NCBI GenBank assembly: GCA_018894105.1
Contig: CM032117.1
Span: 37,242,501-37,306,500, forward strand
Length of the DNA stretch: 64,000 nt
Source of the DNA: Jacaranda mimosifolia
Lineage: Eukaryota; Streptophyta; Magnoliopsida; Lamiales; Bignoniaceae
Reading direction: 5' to 3'
In this document: positions 48,753 through 59,959 of the stretch, in pieces
How positions within the stretch are numbered: position 1 is the first letter of the stretch
How the letters are laid out: each line of letters begins with the position of its first letter
The notes under the pieces: generated by a model
Told to the model about the DNA's origin: nothing
Databases searched by the model: none
What the model saw: only the letters and a program-made list of their open reading frames with translations
Made by a program: the position numbers and the translations under genes

Positions 48753-49354
48753 GATTGGCCATATGCATGAAAGGTGTGAAGGATTGGATTCTTCCACAAT
48801 TCCCTCCAAAACCTCTTCCAAACATTGCTTCATGTGTTCATGCTTTGTTCTCTCTTCTTCTCCTATGTCAAAAATTGGCCTTCACCATGGTAATTATGCT
48901 CCTTTTCTCCAGCTAAAAGTGAGTGGAATTTGGAGGATCAATTGGTGTGTGGATCATATCAATAGAGGCAAAGCATTTGATTTGCTAGCTTTGGAAATCC
49001 ACTGGAACAGAGCAGTCAATTGCCGAATTTTTTCCAAGCGATCCAGATTGAATTTTGCTCTGAATTTTTTATATGATATTAATCAAGGAGTTAATAAGTT
49101 CCAAAAAAATTTTCGTGATTTTTGGATCCTTTTAAACTAGGCGAAAGTCGATGTTTATCCGCTATGCCAGGGCCTGCTGGATTCTGGATTGGTGAAGTGT
49201 TCACCATCACAACCTTGGAAATATGCCTTTTTAGGTCATTCTCCAACTAAATCTAAATTTCTATCATGATTAGATACTTGGTAGGCTGCAAGCACTAGTT
49301 ATTTTTGAGTGTTTGAAGTTTGATAATTGGATCCTGGTGGCTTACTTGCCATCA
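47138..49354 (+). repeat. 5' LTR of inner copia element E
   Basis: This is a complete LTR of 2217 bp from TGTTGGAATAGTGCCCGG to ...CTTACTTGCCATCA. Five TTAARGAGYTAA motifs lie at 48340-48500. The TATA region has become a (TA)n(GA)n microsatellite (48709-48752), and an 11-C run is at 48673. The open frames at 48635-49140 span LTR sequence and encode no known domain. Confidence 0.9.
48709..48752. repeat. (TA)n(GA)n microsatellite at the LTR TATA position
   Basis: About 11 TA units are followed by about 11 GA units. The two other LTR tails in this block have only CTATATATAGATATAGAGAG here, so the microsatellite grew in this copy. Confidence 0.93.
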
Positions 49355-49356
49355 AG

Positions 49357-49370
49357 TGGTATCAGAGCCC
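49357..49370 (+). other. copia primer-binding site (element E)
   Basis: TGGTATCAGAGCCC stands two bases after the LTR end. It is complementary to the 3' end of plant initiator-Met tRNA and is the best preserved PBS in the window. Confidence 0.88.
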
Positions 49371-51397
49371 AAATCATACTTAGATTTGGATTTTCTTTAT
49401 TGATTGATTCATGTGATGGATTGATCAAAACCACCAAATTCTCAATTCATATGATGGATTGGTGTGTTTGGATGATGTTGTGTGTGGCTCCTTGATTGAT
49501 GAATTGAAAGCATGCTAATATGTGTTTTAAGTGTTGATTCATATGATTAGTATGTTTGAATTCATATATATTAATGTTGAATGTTGATTTAGCATTAATT
49601 GATGTTATATGTTGATATAGAGTGTTAAATATGACCTTAATGTGTTTTAGTCATTTTTTGATCCAATTTGATTGGAGTTTAATTGGAGATTCTCGAAGAA
49701 TGTGATTCTTACTTAAACTAGTTTTTTAGAAGCTTGATTGAGCACTTGAAATTTCGATTTAAAAGTTGTTTTAGATCTGAAATTTAATCTATAATGTGTG
49801 TTTTAATGTTTAGGAAGTGTCCTAAATTTTTTGGTGAACAAAAGTTGAACCAAAAATAAGTTGACTAGGTCCAAACACAAAAATAGGGCAAGCCGCTACG
49901 CCCGTCAAGGCACCGACTCGGCAGCATGCAATCTTGCTGCCAGGCCGTGTGGCCAGGTTGGGGTAGCAGCACCCAGTTTTGGGTTGAATGGGTTTTGACC
50001 AAGTTTTTGTATTCCTTTAGTGATCAAAAGCATTTTATTTCACACATAATAGATGCACAAGTGTTGTGCAAGTTCTCAATAAAATGTTTTGACATTTTTT
50101 CAAGCTCCTAAAACCTTGTTAAAGTTGATCTCCATGAAGTTGCATAAGTGTTATGCATCCAATTATTTGTTAATTTGATTAACATTTAATTAATGGAATT
50201 TATTGTTAATTCTAGATTTTTATTCATTCAATTATTGAATTGATGATGAATGAATGAGGATGATTATGAGCCTTTAATATTGATTTTATTTCTTTCAAGT
50301 TGTTGAAATGTGTTGTATTAAATTGGGGCTTGCATGCCTCTAATTTCTACCTTGTAAATGTTATGAGAGTAGAATCACTATCTTTCTCATGTAAAAGTTA
50401 CATAGAGCAAAGGAGGTCTTGGAGGCATGGAGACTTATGAAGACCCATAAATGTATAGGATACACTCATGTAATAGCTACATTTAATCAACCCACCTAAA
50501 ATCAATTAGATGGTGCACCTAGGGCTCTAAGTGCACCACTTGGTTAGGCTCATGGTCATCCCACCCTAGGAGCATGCTAGACACATTTACTTATTTATGC
50601 TTTCCATATCCTATTGATATTGAGATGCATGGTTAGGATATAGAAAACCTAAATAAGAACATAAAATGATGAGATCTTTGCAAGCAAAAACCCTCAACTT
50701 AGAATGTCTAAAGTGTTTTTCAAATATTAAGTGGAAATAGATATAAACTAAAAGAGTTTTAATTAATCCAAGCCTTTTATCAATAGTGTATGCCATGACA
50801 ATGCTACTGATTTTGTGTGATGGCACTCGATTATAGGGGTCACACTTGAGAGGAAAGTTGTGAGCATGCATTTAGAATAAGATGCACTTTGACTTAGGAA
50901 TGCCCACATATTGGCACTCGGTTACGGAGGATGATGTGGTGTCTGTCTTGAGTTAAAGATTGATTGGTAGGTTTGACTTAACACTTAGTACCATAGATGG
51001 CGCACGATTACGTAGGTCTATGTGAAAGTGAGGCAAAATTATCAAGAGTTGCATGAGATGCAATTAGCAAAAGTTGCTTACCCTTAATTGCTTGTGGATT
51101 GCATTCGGTTACGGGGCTTCACTTGCAAGTCATTGGGATCTTGATTCTCACTATGAAATATGATTTCCCAAATTCTTCTTGGAGGTGAAGAATTTGATAA
51201 AATAGTGGGAAGAAAACATACTTGAAAGACCATGAACATGTTATAATATCAAATTTAATCACATGTTTATATTCTTTTTTGCCTTTGAGAATTTGTGAAA
51301 TCTCAAGAATGGTTTAATATTCCACTCAAAGTTATTTTGGAAACTAATAAACCAACCAAGCTAAACTTTTATGATTGATTTAACCTCAAAAATCATT
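49371..51397 (+). other. long copia leader (element E)
   Basis: About 2 kb of non-coding sequence separates the PBS from gag. The segment 49885-49975 is GC-richer (GGCAAGCCGCTACGCCCGTC). The part from 50820 to 51135 carries four copies of a GGCACTCGGTTACGG-like motif. Element A shares this leader on the other strand. No reading frame is convincing. Confidence 0.75.
50821..51135 (+). repeat. four spaced copies of GGCACTCGGTTACGG-like motif in the copia leader
   Basis: The motif is at 50822 (GGCACTCGATTATAGG), 50913 (GGCACTCGGTTACGG), 50999 (GGCGCACGATTACGTAGG, counted from 50999) and 51101 (GCATTCGGTTACGGGG), spaced 86-102 bp, each followed by a GT/CT-rich CACTTG-like tail. It lies just before gag. 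Confidence 0.7.
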
Positions 51398-52260
51398 CTA
51401 GATTCTTAGAAGAAGATATATATCCCATATCAAGGTGCTCCTAATCCCATGGGGATTAAAGTAGATCAAGAGACACGTGAAAAGTTCACAAATTGGGTTT
51501 AGGATCGTCGTATCCCATAGTCTCATGATGGCATCTACAAACTTTGAAAGTCTCAAAAACACATAAATAGAACCTTGGTTAAAATTTACAAGAGTTGTAA
51601 AGCAAACAAGGTATGAGAAGTTCACTTTGTCAAAGGAGCTTGAAAAGTAGTAAAGCAAACAAGGTATGAGAAATTCATTTTGTCAAAGGAGATTTTTCAA
51701 GCTAGGATGGATGTGAAGCCATATGTCATCAACTACAGTCTAAAGATTATTAGGCTTGGAGAAGCTTTTTCTATTTGGACGTGGTGATGGACAATGATCT
51801 CTATGAGGATTTGATCCTCACATCCTCATCGAGTTTTATTGATCAAAGTGTTAATCTAGAAGGAGACTACCATGACAAAGGCAAGCCTTTGACACTTGTT
51901 TCCTCCTCCAAGTCTATGGGCCTTAGCAGTCCTAGAGTGAGAGGTAAAAGGAAGAAAAGTTCTTCCTCGAAGAGAAAACAACTATTAAAGGCATCTAGAG
52001 GAGTCAATAAGATTATAGAGCATATACTCGATATTAGTTGTTTCTACTTTGGCTAGATAGGCAATTGGAAGCTGTTTTGTAAGGAATACCTTGCAACTCT
52101 TTGGAAGGGTATGTACTTTATTGAAGTGCATTTAAGGATAAATTTTTCCTCATGGATATGTGATATTGCATGTGGTTCTTATCTTTGTAAGTTGTTACAA
52201 AGAATAAGAAAGAGGAATAATACTAAGTGGTGTGGATACGATCCACCGCTTTGGCTAAGA
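51398..52260 (+). pseudogene. copia gag and protease remnant (element E)
   Basis: The gag start region near 51530 (ATGGCATCTACAAACTTTG) is followed by a 53-bp direct duplication (51597-51649 and 51650-51702), which shifts the frame. The C-terminal part is open at 51775-52056 with VVMDNDLYEDLIL, a Ser/Lys-rich stretch and a knuckle start CFYFG. The knuckle continues in another frame as a HW-less GNWKLFCKEYLA block near 52062-52095, so the zinc-binding His is replaced by Asn. The protease motif reads WICDIACGSYLCKLL near 52155-52200, with the catalytic D-T/S-G lost. Confidence 0.78.
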
Positions 52261-52559
52261 AGCAAGTGTTGTGATCAAATCCGAAGGCGCATAATAAGTT
52301 GGACTCAGGGAACTCCATAATTGTATTGAATCCTTGCTATTGTGTACCATATATTGTTGAGAACATTATTTCAATTCCCATTTTAGATAGCGAAGGATTT
52401 GATCCCTCTATATCAAATAGGAGATTGAAGGTATTAAAGAATGAGTTCTTTAACTGCTTATGGTGCACTTAACAAAGGATTATACATATTGGATTCTCAA
52501 CCATCACCAATACACTTTCAACGAAGTAAGAATATCATATATCCAAGAAAATGCCATGT

Positions 52560-53570
52560 AATGACATGCAAGACTTGGACATATCTCTAAAAATAGGATG
52601 ACCAAGTTATAATCTCACAAAGCACTAAATGTTAGTGGCATTGAGGAAATTCCTACTTGTGAATCTTGTTTAAAGGAAAAAATAACCAAGGCTCTTTTTG
52701 TAGGACAAATGGAGAGCTCCACAAGTCTTTTAGATTTGATCCATATGAATTTTTGTGGACCACTAAGAGTTAGTGGGAGCGGAGGCTATTCCTACTTCAT
52801 CACCTTCATCGATGATTATAGTCGGTTCGAACATGTGTATCATATGAAATATAAGTCCACAGTCTTTGAAACGTTTAAAGTGTATAGAAATAAAGTGGAA
52901 AAGCAATTGGGATTCAGTATTAAAGCTCTTCGATTAGATCGAAGAAAAGAATACTTAAGCATAGAATTCTTGAATTATTTAAAAGAGAATAGGATTCTCT
53001 CAAAATGGACTACACCCAGCACACCCCATCTCAATGGAGTAGCCGAGAGGAAAAATCATACATTGTTAGACATGGTACGCTTCTTTGATGTGCTTATATC
53101 CTTTTAGGGACATGCCTCAAAGACAATGGCGAAGTTACTAAGTGTAGTACCTTCAAAAGCTAGTGCCAAAGACACCGCATGAGATGTGGTATGGTAAAGC
53201 ACCCTTTTATCACTACTAAAAGGGTTTGGGGGTCTCCCACCTATGTGAGACGATTAGTGGGAGACAAGTTGGATAGTAGATTCATCTTGTGCAAGTTTTT
53301 GGGTACCCAAGAGTGTCTCTGGTCATTACTTATATGATTCTTCGAAACAAAAAGTGTTTGTTTTGAGAAACACCACCTTTTTGAAAAAGGAATTTCTATA
53401 AGATAGATAAAGGCATTGTTGTTGAAATTGGTGAAGTTCAAGATCATCAATAAATCCCACAAGCGGTAGAAACAAATAAATATCAAAGAACCATACACAC
53501 AGCCTCTATGAAGGTCAAATCGAATCAAGAAGCAACCCAAAAAGTTCATATTCCTTTATGAGTCGGGCCA
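52560..53570 (+). pseudogene. copia integrase remnant (element E), pol truncated after it
   Basis: This is the clearest integrase in the window. CESCLKEKIT near 52665 marks the zinc region. An open stretch at 52709-53107 holds DLIHMNFCGPL (first catalytic Asp changed to Asn), GGYSYFITFIDDYSRFEHVY, LRLDRRKEYLS (second Asp kept, the Gly-Gly after it lost) and NGVAERKNHTLLDMVR (catalytic Glu kept). After a stop at 53105 the next blocks (PKTPHEMWYGKAPF near 53165-53205, then FLKKEFL-like) are broken. At about 53570 the sequence jumps into the LTR tail, so reverse transcriptase and RNase H are deleted. Confidence 0.85.
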
Positions 53571-53574
53571 ATCG

Positions 53575-53816
53575 GAGGCATTTTTAGAGTATTTTAACTT
53601 AGGCAAAACTCGTTGTTCATCTGCTGTGCCAAAGCTTGCCAGATTCTAGATTGGTGAAGTGTTCACCATCACAACCTTGGAAATTTACTTTTTGAGGCAA
53701 TTCTCCAACTAAATCTAAATTCCTAGCATGATTAGATCCTTGGTAGGCTATAAGCACTAGTTATTTTTCAATTGTTGAAGTTTAGTAAATGGATCCTAGT
53801 AGCTTACTTGCCATCA
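53575..53816 (+). repeat. last 240 bp of the inner copia 3' LTR
   Basis: It aligns with 49115-49354 (GTTCATCTGCTGTGCC..., ATTGGTGAAGTGTTCACCAT) and ends CTTGCCATCA at 53816. The rest of this LTR was lost in the deletion that removed the pol end. Confidence 0.85.
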
Positions 53817-55506
53817 GGCCTTTCAGGTTGAGGTTGGGTATGAGCTTCTTGGCATGGAGGTTTGTGAGATCCAAGATGGAATTCGACTCTTCACTTTTGT
53901 GAAAGGCGAATACATCTCCTATGTATTTTATAATGATCGATTTTAAGAAATTCTTACACAAGGTAGTGTCACAATTTGGAAAATGAGTTTTTCGAATATT
54001 AGGTCACACAAGGGAATCGAACATTGGGATAGAGATAGAGCATTGAGGCTATTAAGGAACCAAAAAATATCTTGCTCTAGGCCTCTTTCAAGAGATAGGA
54101 GACGGAAGGACTGTATTTGCATGGTACGCATAGAGCTACAATGGTTCTCCTAAAGCATTCATTTCAGCCATTTAGTTGGGCTTAAGGTTGGACATCGACT
54201 ATGAAAAATGGGTACTCTTCTATTAATGAGATTAATTGAATTGAGTAGATTAGTTTAAAAGTTGTTTTAAACTAAAATGAATATGTGATGTTCGGAAGCC
54301 ACAAGGAATTGTAAGTCCGTATCCAATGAAAGGTAGAACCTATTAGGTCATACACAAAAGCCAATTAACCTCCTAGTTATTAGAGCAATTTTCTAAGAGT
54401 TAGAGAATCATTCCAAGGTGACTAATTTTTGAGGTGCTAATTTGAGGGTCAAATTTTGGATTTATTAATTTAAGTGTTAAATTAAACAACTAATTTAAGG
54501 AGTTAAATTAGACCAATAATTAAGGAGTTAATTATTTGGTACCAAGTGACCATCAATTGGTCAAGTTAATCTAAGGAGTTAAATTAACAAAATTGAGCTT
54601 AAGAGTTAAGCTTGTTTGACTTAAGAGTTAAGTCAAAGGTTAATTAAAAAAATTAAAGTGTTTAATTTAATTAATGAGAAGAATACATTTTGGAGGGAAA
54701 ATTCAAATAAAAGGTTCATTTGATTTAGCGTCTTAAATAACTAGAAATTAGATTTCAAATATAATTAAAATATACATGAAATTCAAATGAGACTTGAATT
54801 TAAATTTGCCACCTTGGCACCCCACTTGGCTGGCCCCCTCATGGAAGGTGGGATGCCACTTTGGCATCACACCATCCAACATCTATATATAGATATAGAG
54901 AGAAAGGATCGGCCATATGTATTAAAGGTGTGAAGGATTAGATTCTTCCACAATTCCCTCCAAAACCTCTTCCAAATACTGCTTCATGTGTTGAGGCATT
55001 GTTCTCTCTTCTTTTCCTATCTCAAAAATCAGCCTTCACCATTGTAATTCTACTCATTTTCTCCAGCTAAAAGTGAGTGGAATTTGGAGGATAAATTGGT
55101 GTGTGGATCGTATCAATAGAGGTAAAGCATTTGATTTGCTAGCTTTGGAGATCTACTGAAACAGAGTAATCAATTGCCAAATTTTTTTCAAGCGATCATA
55201 ATTGATTTTTGCTCTAAATTTTTTATAGCACTTTCCTCAAGGAGTTAAGAAGTTCCAAATTTTTTTGTGATTGTTGGAGCATTTTAACCGAGGTGAAAGT
55301 CACTATTCATCCATTGTGCTAGAGCCTGTCAAATTCTGGATTGGTGAAGTGTTCACCATCACTACCTTGGAAATTTGCTTTTTGACATAATTCTCCATTT
55401 AAATTTGAATTCCTAGCATGATTAGATCCTTGGTAGGCTTTAAGCACTAGTTATTTTTGAGCTTTTGAAGTTTGGTAATTGGATCCTGGTAGCTTACTTG
55501 CCATCA
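53817..55506 (+). repeat. copia LTR tail, tandem copy 1
   Basis: It starts inside the LTR at GGCCTTTCAGGTTGAGG (LTR position about 530) and runs to the LTR end CTTGCCATCA at 55506, 1690 bp. It includes the U3 motifs (54490-54650) and a TATA site at 54883. Confidence 0.88.
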
Positions 55507-57215
55507 AATCCTTCGGGTTGAGGTTGGGTATGAGATATTTGGCATAGAGGTTTGTGAGATCCAAGATGGAATCTGACTCTTTGTTTTTGTGAAGGGCGAG
55601 TGCATCTCCTATGTATTCTATAATGATTGATTCCAAGAAGTCCTGACGCAAGCTAGTGTGGCAATTTGGAAAAAGAGTTTTCCCAAGATGAGGTCACATA
55701 AGGGAATCGAACATTGAGAATAGAGACATAGTATCGAGGCTATTAGGGAGCCGACAAATATCTTACCCTAGGTTTCTTTTAGGAGATAGAAGACGGAAGG
55801 ACCGTATTTGCATGGTACGCATAGAACTACAATAGTTCTCCAAAAGCATTCATTTAAGCCAATTAGTTGGACTTCATGGGCTTGAAGTTGGATATCGACC
55901 ATAGAGATTAGGTATTTTCAATTAATGAGATTAATTAAATTGAGTCAATTAGTTTAAAAGTTGTTTTAAACTAAAATGAATATATGATATTCAAAAGTCA
56001 CAAAGACTTGTGAGCCCATGTCCAATGAATGGTAGAACCTATTGGGCCACATACAAAAGCCAATTAACCTCCTAGTTATTGGAGCAATTTTTTAAGAGTT
56101 AGAGAATCACTCTAAGGTGACCGATTTTGAGGTGCCAATTTGAAGTTCAAATTTTGGCTTGATTAATTTAAGTGTTAAATTAATCAACTAATTTAAGGAG
56201 TTAAATTATACCAATAAGTGTTAAATTAGTCAACTAATTTAAGGAGTTAAATTATACCAATAATTAAGGAGTTAATTATTTGATGCCAAGTGATCATCAA
56301 TTGGTTAAGTTAATTTAAGGAGTTATATTACCAAAATTGAGCTTAAGAGTTCAGCTTGTTTGACTTAAGAGTTAAGTCAAAGATTGATTAATTAAATTAA
56401 AGTGTTTTAATTTAATTAATGAGAAGAATACATTTCAGAGGGAAAATTCAAATGAAAGGTTCATTTGAATTTAGCATCTTAATTAATTTGAAACTAGATT
56501 TCAAATGTAATAAAAATGCACATCAAATTCAAATGAGATTTGAATTCAAATTTGCCACCTTGGCATCCCCACTTGGCCGCCCCCTCAACATTTATATATA
56601 GATATAGAGAGAGATGATCGGCCATATTCATGAAAGATGTGAAGGATTAGATTCTTCAACAATTCCCTCCAAAACCTCTTCCAAATATTGCTTCATGTGT
56701 TGAGGCTTTGTTCTCTCTTCTTCTCCTATCTCAAAAATTAGCCTTCACCATTGAAATTCTACTCATTTTCTCCAAGTAAGAGTGAGTGGAATTTGGAGGA
56801 TAAATTGTTGTGTGAATCGTATCAATAGAGGTAAAGCATTTGATTTGCTAGCTTTGGAGATCCACTGAAATAGAGCAGTCAATTGCCAAATTTTTTCAAG
56901 CGATCCAAATTGAGTTTTGCTCTAAATTTTTTATAGCACTTTCCTCAAGGAGTTAAGAAGTTCCATAATTTTTTTCGTGATTTTGGAGCATTTTAACCTA
57001 GGTGAAAGTTGTTGTTCATCCACTGTGCCAGAGCCTGCCAAATTCTGGATTGGTGAAGTATTCACCATCACAACATTGGAAATTTGCTTTTTGAGGTAAT
57101 TCTCCATCTAAATCTGAATTCCTAGCATGATTAGATCCTTGGTAGGCTGTAAGGACTAGTTATTTTTGAGCTTTTGAAGTTTGATAATTGGATTCTAGTG
57201 GCTTACTAACCTTCA
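55507..57215 (+). repeat. copia LTR tail, tandem copy 2
   Basis: It starts at AATCCTTCGGGTTGAGG, the same LTR position as copy 1, and ends at the decayed LTR end at 57215, 1709 bp. An extra 46-bp duplication (56170 and 56216) accounts for part of the size difference. Confidence 0.88.
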
Positions 57216-57665
57216 CTCACATAACGACAAATATGTTTCATATATAATCAAATAAGGAGTAAAATGAAATATGTTGTTCTAATGATAATACTGGAATTAG
57301 TTAACTTTGTTCATTCTTAATTAGACAAATAACCAGTTTAACGAATATATTATGTGAACTTATTTATAAATTTATGTGAACTCACTTGCTAACGTTAGTT
57401 TGATATCCTTGAATATTATGATAACAACTATTAGAAGTTTGAATGTTAATAGAATTTTCTTTTAAATGTTGCAGATTTCGCATGATAAATAAGACTGAAA
57501 GATTTTATATACTAAATGATGTCATGGGAACAACCTCACCCATTCCCCTTATCGTGGTATGTTCGTGGTCATAGAAGACGATCACTCATTAATCAAGTTG
57601 GAGCACAAAAAGGTCGACTAGGAAATACTTTTGACTAAAGACACCCCACGCAAGAGAAAATAACG
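57216..57665 (+). other. gypsy leader of element M, second part
   Basis: AT-rich non-coding sequence resumes after copia E. TTTCTTTTAAATGTTGCAG (ending 57474) looks like a splice acceptor just before the gag region, but no paired donor was established here. No ORF is convincing before 57666. Confidence 0.5.
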
Positions 57666-58700
57666 ATGCCAACCTTGCCATCAAACCAAAGAATCGGAGG
57701 ACAAGCTACAGAACAAATGTTCATCATGTAGCAACAATTCATTCAATTCTATCAGCAGCAAAATCAAGTTGGCAATTCTCGATGTATAGAATAACCTGCA
57801 GTGGGTTGAATGCTAGAACGGTTCATTAGACACAACCCCCGAGGTCTATGGGTGAACCAGATGATCAGAAGGCACAAGCATGGGTCAAGGAGATTGAGAA
57901 AATTCTTAAAGCACAAATTATCTAGAAGAATAGAAAGTTAGACATGCCACCTTTCTTTTGGGAAAGGATGCCTATCATTGGTAGAGGTTACTGGACCAAC
58001 AGTGGAATCAAGAAGGAACACTTTGTACCTGGGTGAACTTTAAAAGTGAATTTATGAATAAATTTGTACCTGAACTTGTAAAGAATGCCCGGGAGCAGGA
58101 GTTTATAGAGCTTACTCAAGGATTTATGTCGGTGTGCCAGTACGAAGCCAAATTCAATAATTTAATCCAATACGCACCTCACATATTTGGTGATGAGGAT
58201 TGTAGAACAAGAAATATTATTGAAAGGCCAAAGCTTGAGTTGCGAAGAATCCTTATAGCTTGTGAATTGCCCACTTATAATAAGGCTGTGAATAGGGCCA
58301 TACAGGAAGAATCAAAACTTAAGGAGCTATACAAAATCGAAGAGAAGATTAAGAAGGGAAAGATTCTTGGGTCCACGGCTCAAAGTGGAAAGAAAAGTGA
58401 ATATGGGAAGAAACAACAGAGGGTTCAAGTTCAAACAACAGTCAGCTACCTCTCTCTATTAGAACTAACATTCGTCCAACCCAACCAACTCCAAGAAAAG
58501 CTTTTGAATTTTGTGGTAACACCCATCATAGTGAATCTACATGTTGGAAAAAGTACAAAAAATGCATGCGATGTGGCACTGATCAACATTATGTGAGGGA
58601 TTGTCCGAGGAGCTTAAAAACTACCTCCCATATTCATGGAAAGAAAAGGGAACAAGTTACAAAGTCTAGTCAAACACAATGTGACCCACCTCATGCTTAC
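57666..58700 (+). pseudogene. Ty3/gypsy gag (element M), frameshifted, with zinc knuckles
   Basis: Gag forms the particle and binds RNA. A likely N-terminal start is ATGCCAACCTTG at 57666. GEPDDQKAQAWVKEIEKIL near 57850-57910 and the open stretch 58033-58596 (WVNFKSEFMNKFVPE, REQEFIELTQGFMSVCQYEA, LIQYAPH) match the retrotransposon gag core, close to Del/Tekay chromoviruses. A frameshift near 58440-58500 separates the core from two zinc-binding blocks read in another frame: CGNTHHSESTC near 58515 and CMRCGTDQHYVRDC at 58563-58604 (C-X2-C-X4-H-X4-C, intact). Further stops lie at 57730-58020. The tail near 58690 (AYAFTKGG) may be the protease start. Nothing of reverse transcriptase or integrase follows. 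Confidence 0.85.
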
Positions 58701-58872
58701 GCCTTTACTAAAGGAGGCACATCGGTCTAAGGTTTGATTTTGTCTAATGTTGTGGGAGAAAATTTAGTGCTAAGCCTTTTGAAGAAATACATCATGTCAA
58801 TACCTCTTATACATATCAATACTGTTATGAGTTTCATGAATGCCAGATGAGAATTTGGGGACCATATTCTTT

Positions 58873-58884
58873 TAAGGAGGGAGG
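58873..58884 (+). other. polypurine tract of element M
   Basis: AAGGAGGGAGGA lies four bases before the 3' LTR start TGTGGGCATAAAA (58889). This is the expected priming site for plus-strand DNA. Confidence 0.82.
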
Positions 58885-58888
58885 ATAA

Positions 58889-58957
58889 TGTGGGCATAAA
58901 ATTTTCATTAGATTTTAATTAAATTGGAATATTAAGATTTAAAAAAAATAATAATAA

Positions 58958-59041
<84 letters not shown>

Positions 59042-59959
59042 TCGAATTTAGGCCTTAGTAAATTGCACTTAAATTGATTAGGGCATGTTATTGGAAAATT
59101 TTAAGGACCATAATTTAATGAAATAAAGACTTGACTGCAAAAGTTGATACTTGAGTAGGGGTCAATATGGGAATAAGAAAAGTTGGATGAGAGAATTGGA
59201 AGTTTGGGGGACTAATCCCAAGCACTCAGAAACTTGAAGGACCAAACTGAAAGCTGAGGAAAAATTTTGGGGGCCGAAGTGCAATTTAGAGAAAATAGAA
59301 AATATAAAAATGAGCCCCTCCACTTAGTTGAATTCTCACAAGCAAACCCCAGCCCTCCTCCCACCAAAAACTCTAAATCACTCCAACTAATCTCTTCCTC
59401 TCCTCGCAACGAACATGAAGATACCAAATTTGTAAGAAACAGCCGGCAAATCACTGGGAACTAAGCTCCGAACGGAGCTCCACAGCGGTGGTGATGGGTT
59501 GAGGGGTTTCGGCAACTAGAACTTGGAGTGTAATAGTAGTTTTTGATGGACTTAGCTGTGGGAACACATTGGTGCTCTCAATTGTAAATTTAGGCCACCG
59601 GAGTGAACAAAATTGATGTAGAGAAACATGATAGTGAGCGGTGGAGTTGTGGTGTTTGAAATCTAATTTAATGGCCAAATGGAGATGAGTCATAAAATTG
59701 GTTGAGGGGTTCTGATCAGTGTAGCAAGCCACATCGATTGGTGGTGGTGAAATTTGATCTCGGCAGCAGCAAACAGCAACGCTCTGGCGGACGGTGGAAG
59801 CGCTCCCCCGACTTCAAGGTAGGAAGCTAGAAATTCTATTCTGGTTGCATGGGGACCAATTTCAGACCTTGAATTGACTCCTAATTTGGTAAAAATCTAT
59901 TTAATCAAATAAATGATTCCTGATTTGGTTTGGTTGAATTATTAAGCTGATGTTCAACT
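58889..59959 (+). repeat. 3' LTR of gypsy element M, interrupted at 59960
   Basis: It matches the 5' LTR from GTGGGCATAAAATTTTCATT onward, but lacks the bases TAACACCCCAAACCG found at the 5' LTR start. It carries the (AAT)n tract 58948-59039 and continues to the copia F insertion. Open frames at 59212-59732 lie in LTR sequence. Confidence 0.82.
58948..59039. repeat. (AAT)n microsatellite in gypsy 3' LTR
   Basis: AAT units with an internal AAAT run form the tract. It sits at the same LTR position as the tract at 39379 and is longer. Confidence 0.95.

Larger units (their letters stand above)
46599..57215 (+). mobile_element. nested Ty1/copia block E
   Basis: The block starts TATTGGAATAGTGCCCGG (46599, TG mutated to TA) and ends ...GCTTACTAACCTTCA (57215). 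Flanks CTCAA (46594-46598) and CTCAC (57216-57220) fit a 5-bp duplication with one change, so the outermost unit is one LTR-bounded insertion in gypsy M. Inside are outer LTR positions 1-539 (46599-47137), a full inner element from 47138 (LTR, PBS, leader, gag, integrase) cut before its reverse transcriptase, the last 240 bp of its 3' LTR (53575-53816), and then two tandem copies of the outer LTR tail (53817-55506 and 55507-57215). Confidence 0.82.

Noticed and set aside
48635..49140. Two overlapping open frames in the copia LTR
   Set aside because: The homologous positions in 54850-55350 and 56560-57050 are interrupted and nothing recognisable is encoded.
57456..57474. Splice acceptor before the gypsy gag
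   Set aside because: The sequence fits an acceptor, but no matching donor in the interrupted leader could be fixed, so it is only noted in the leader entry.
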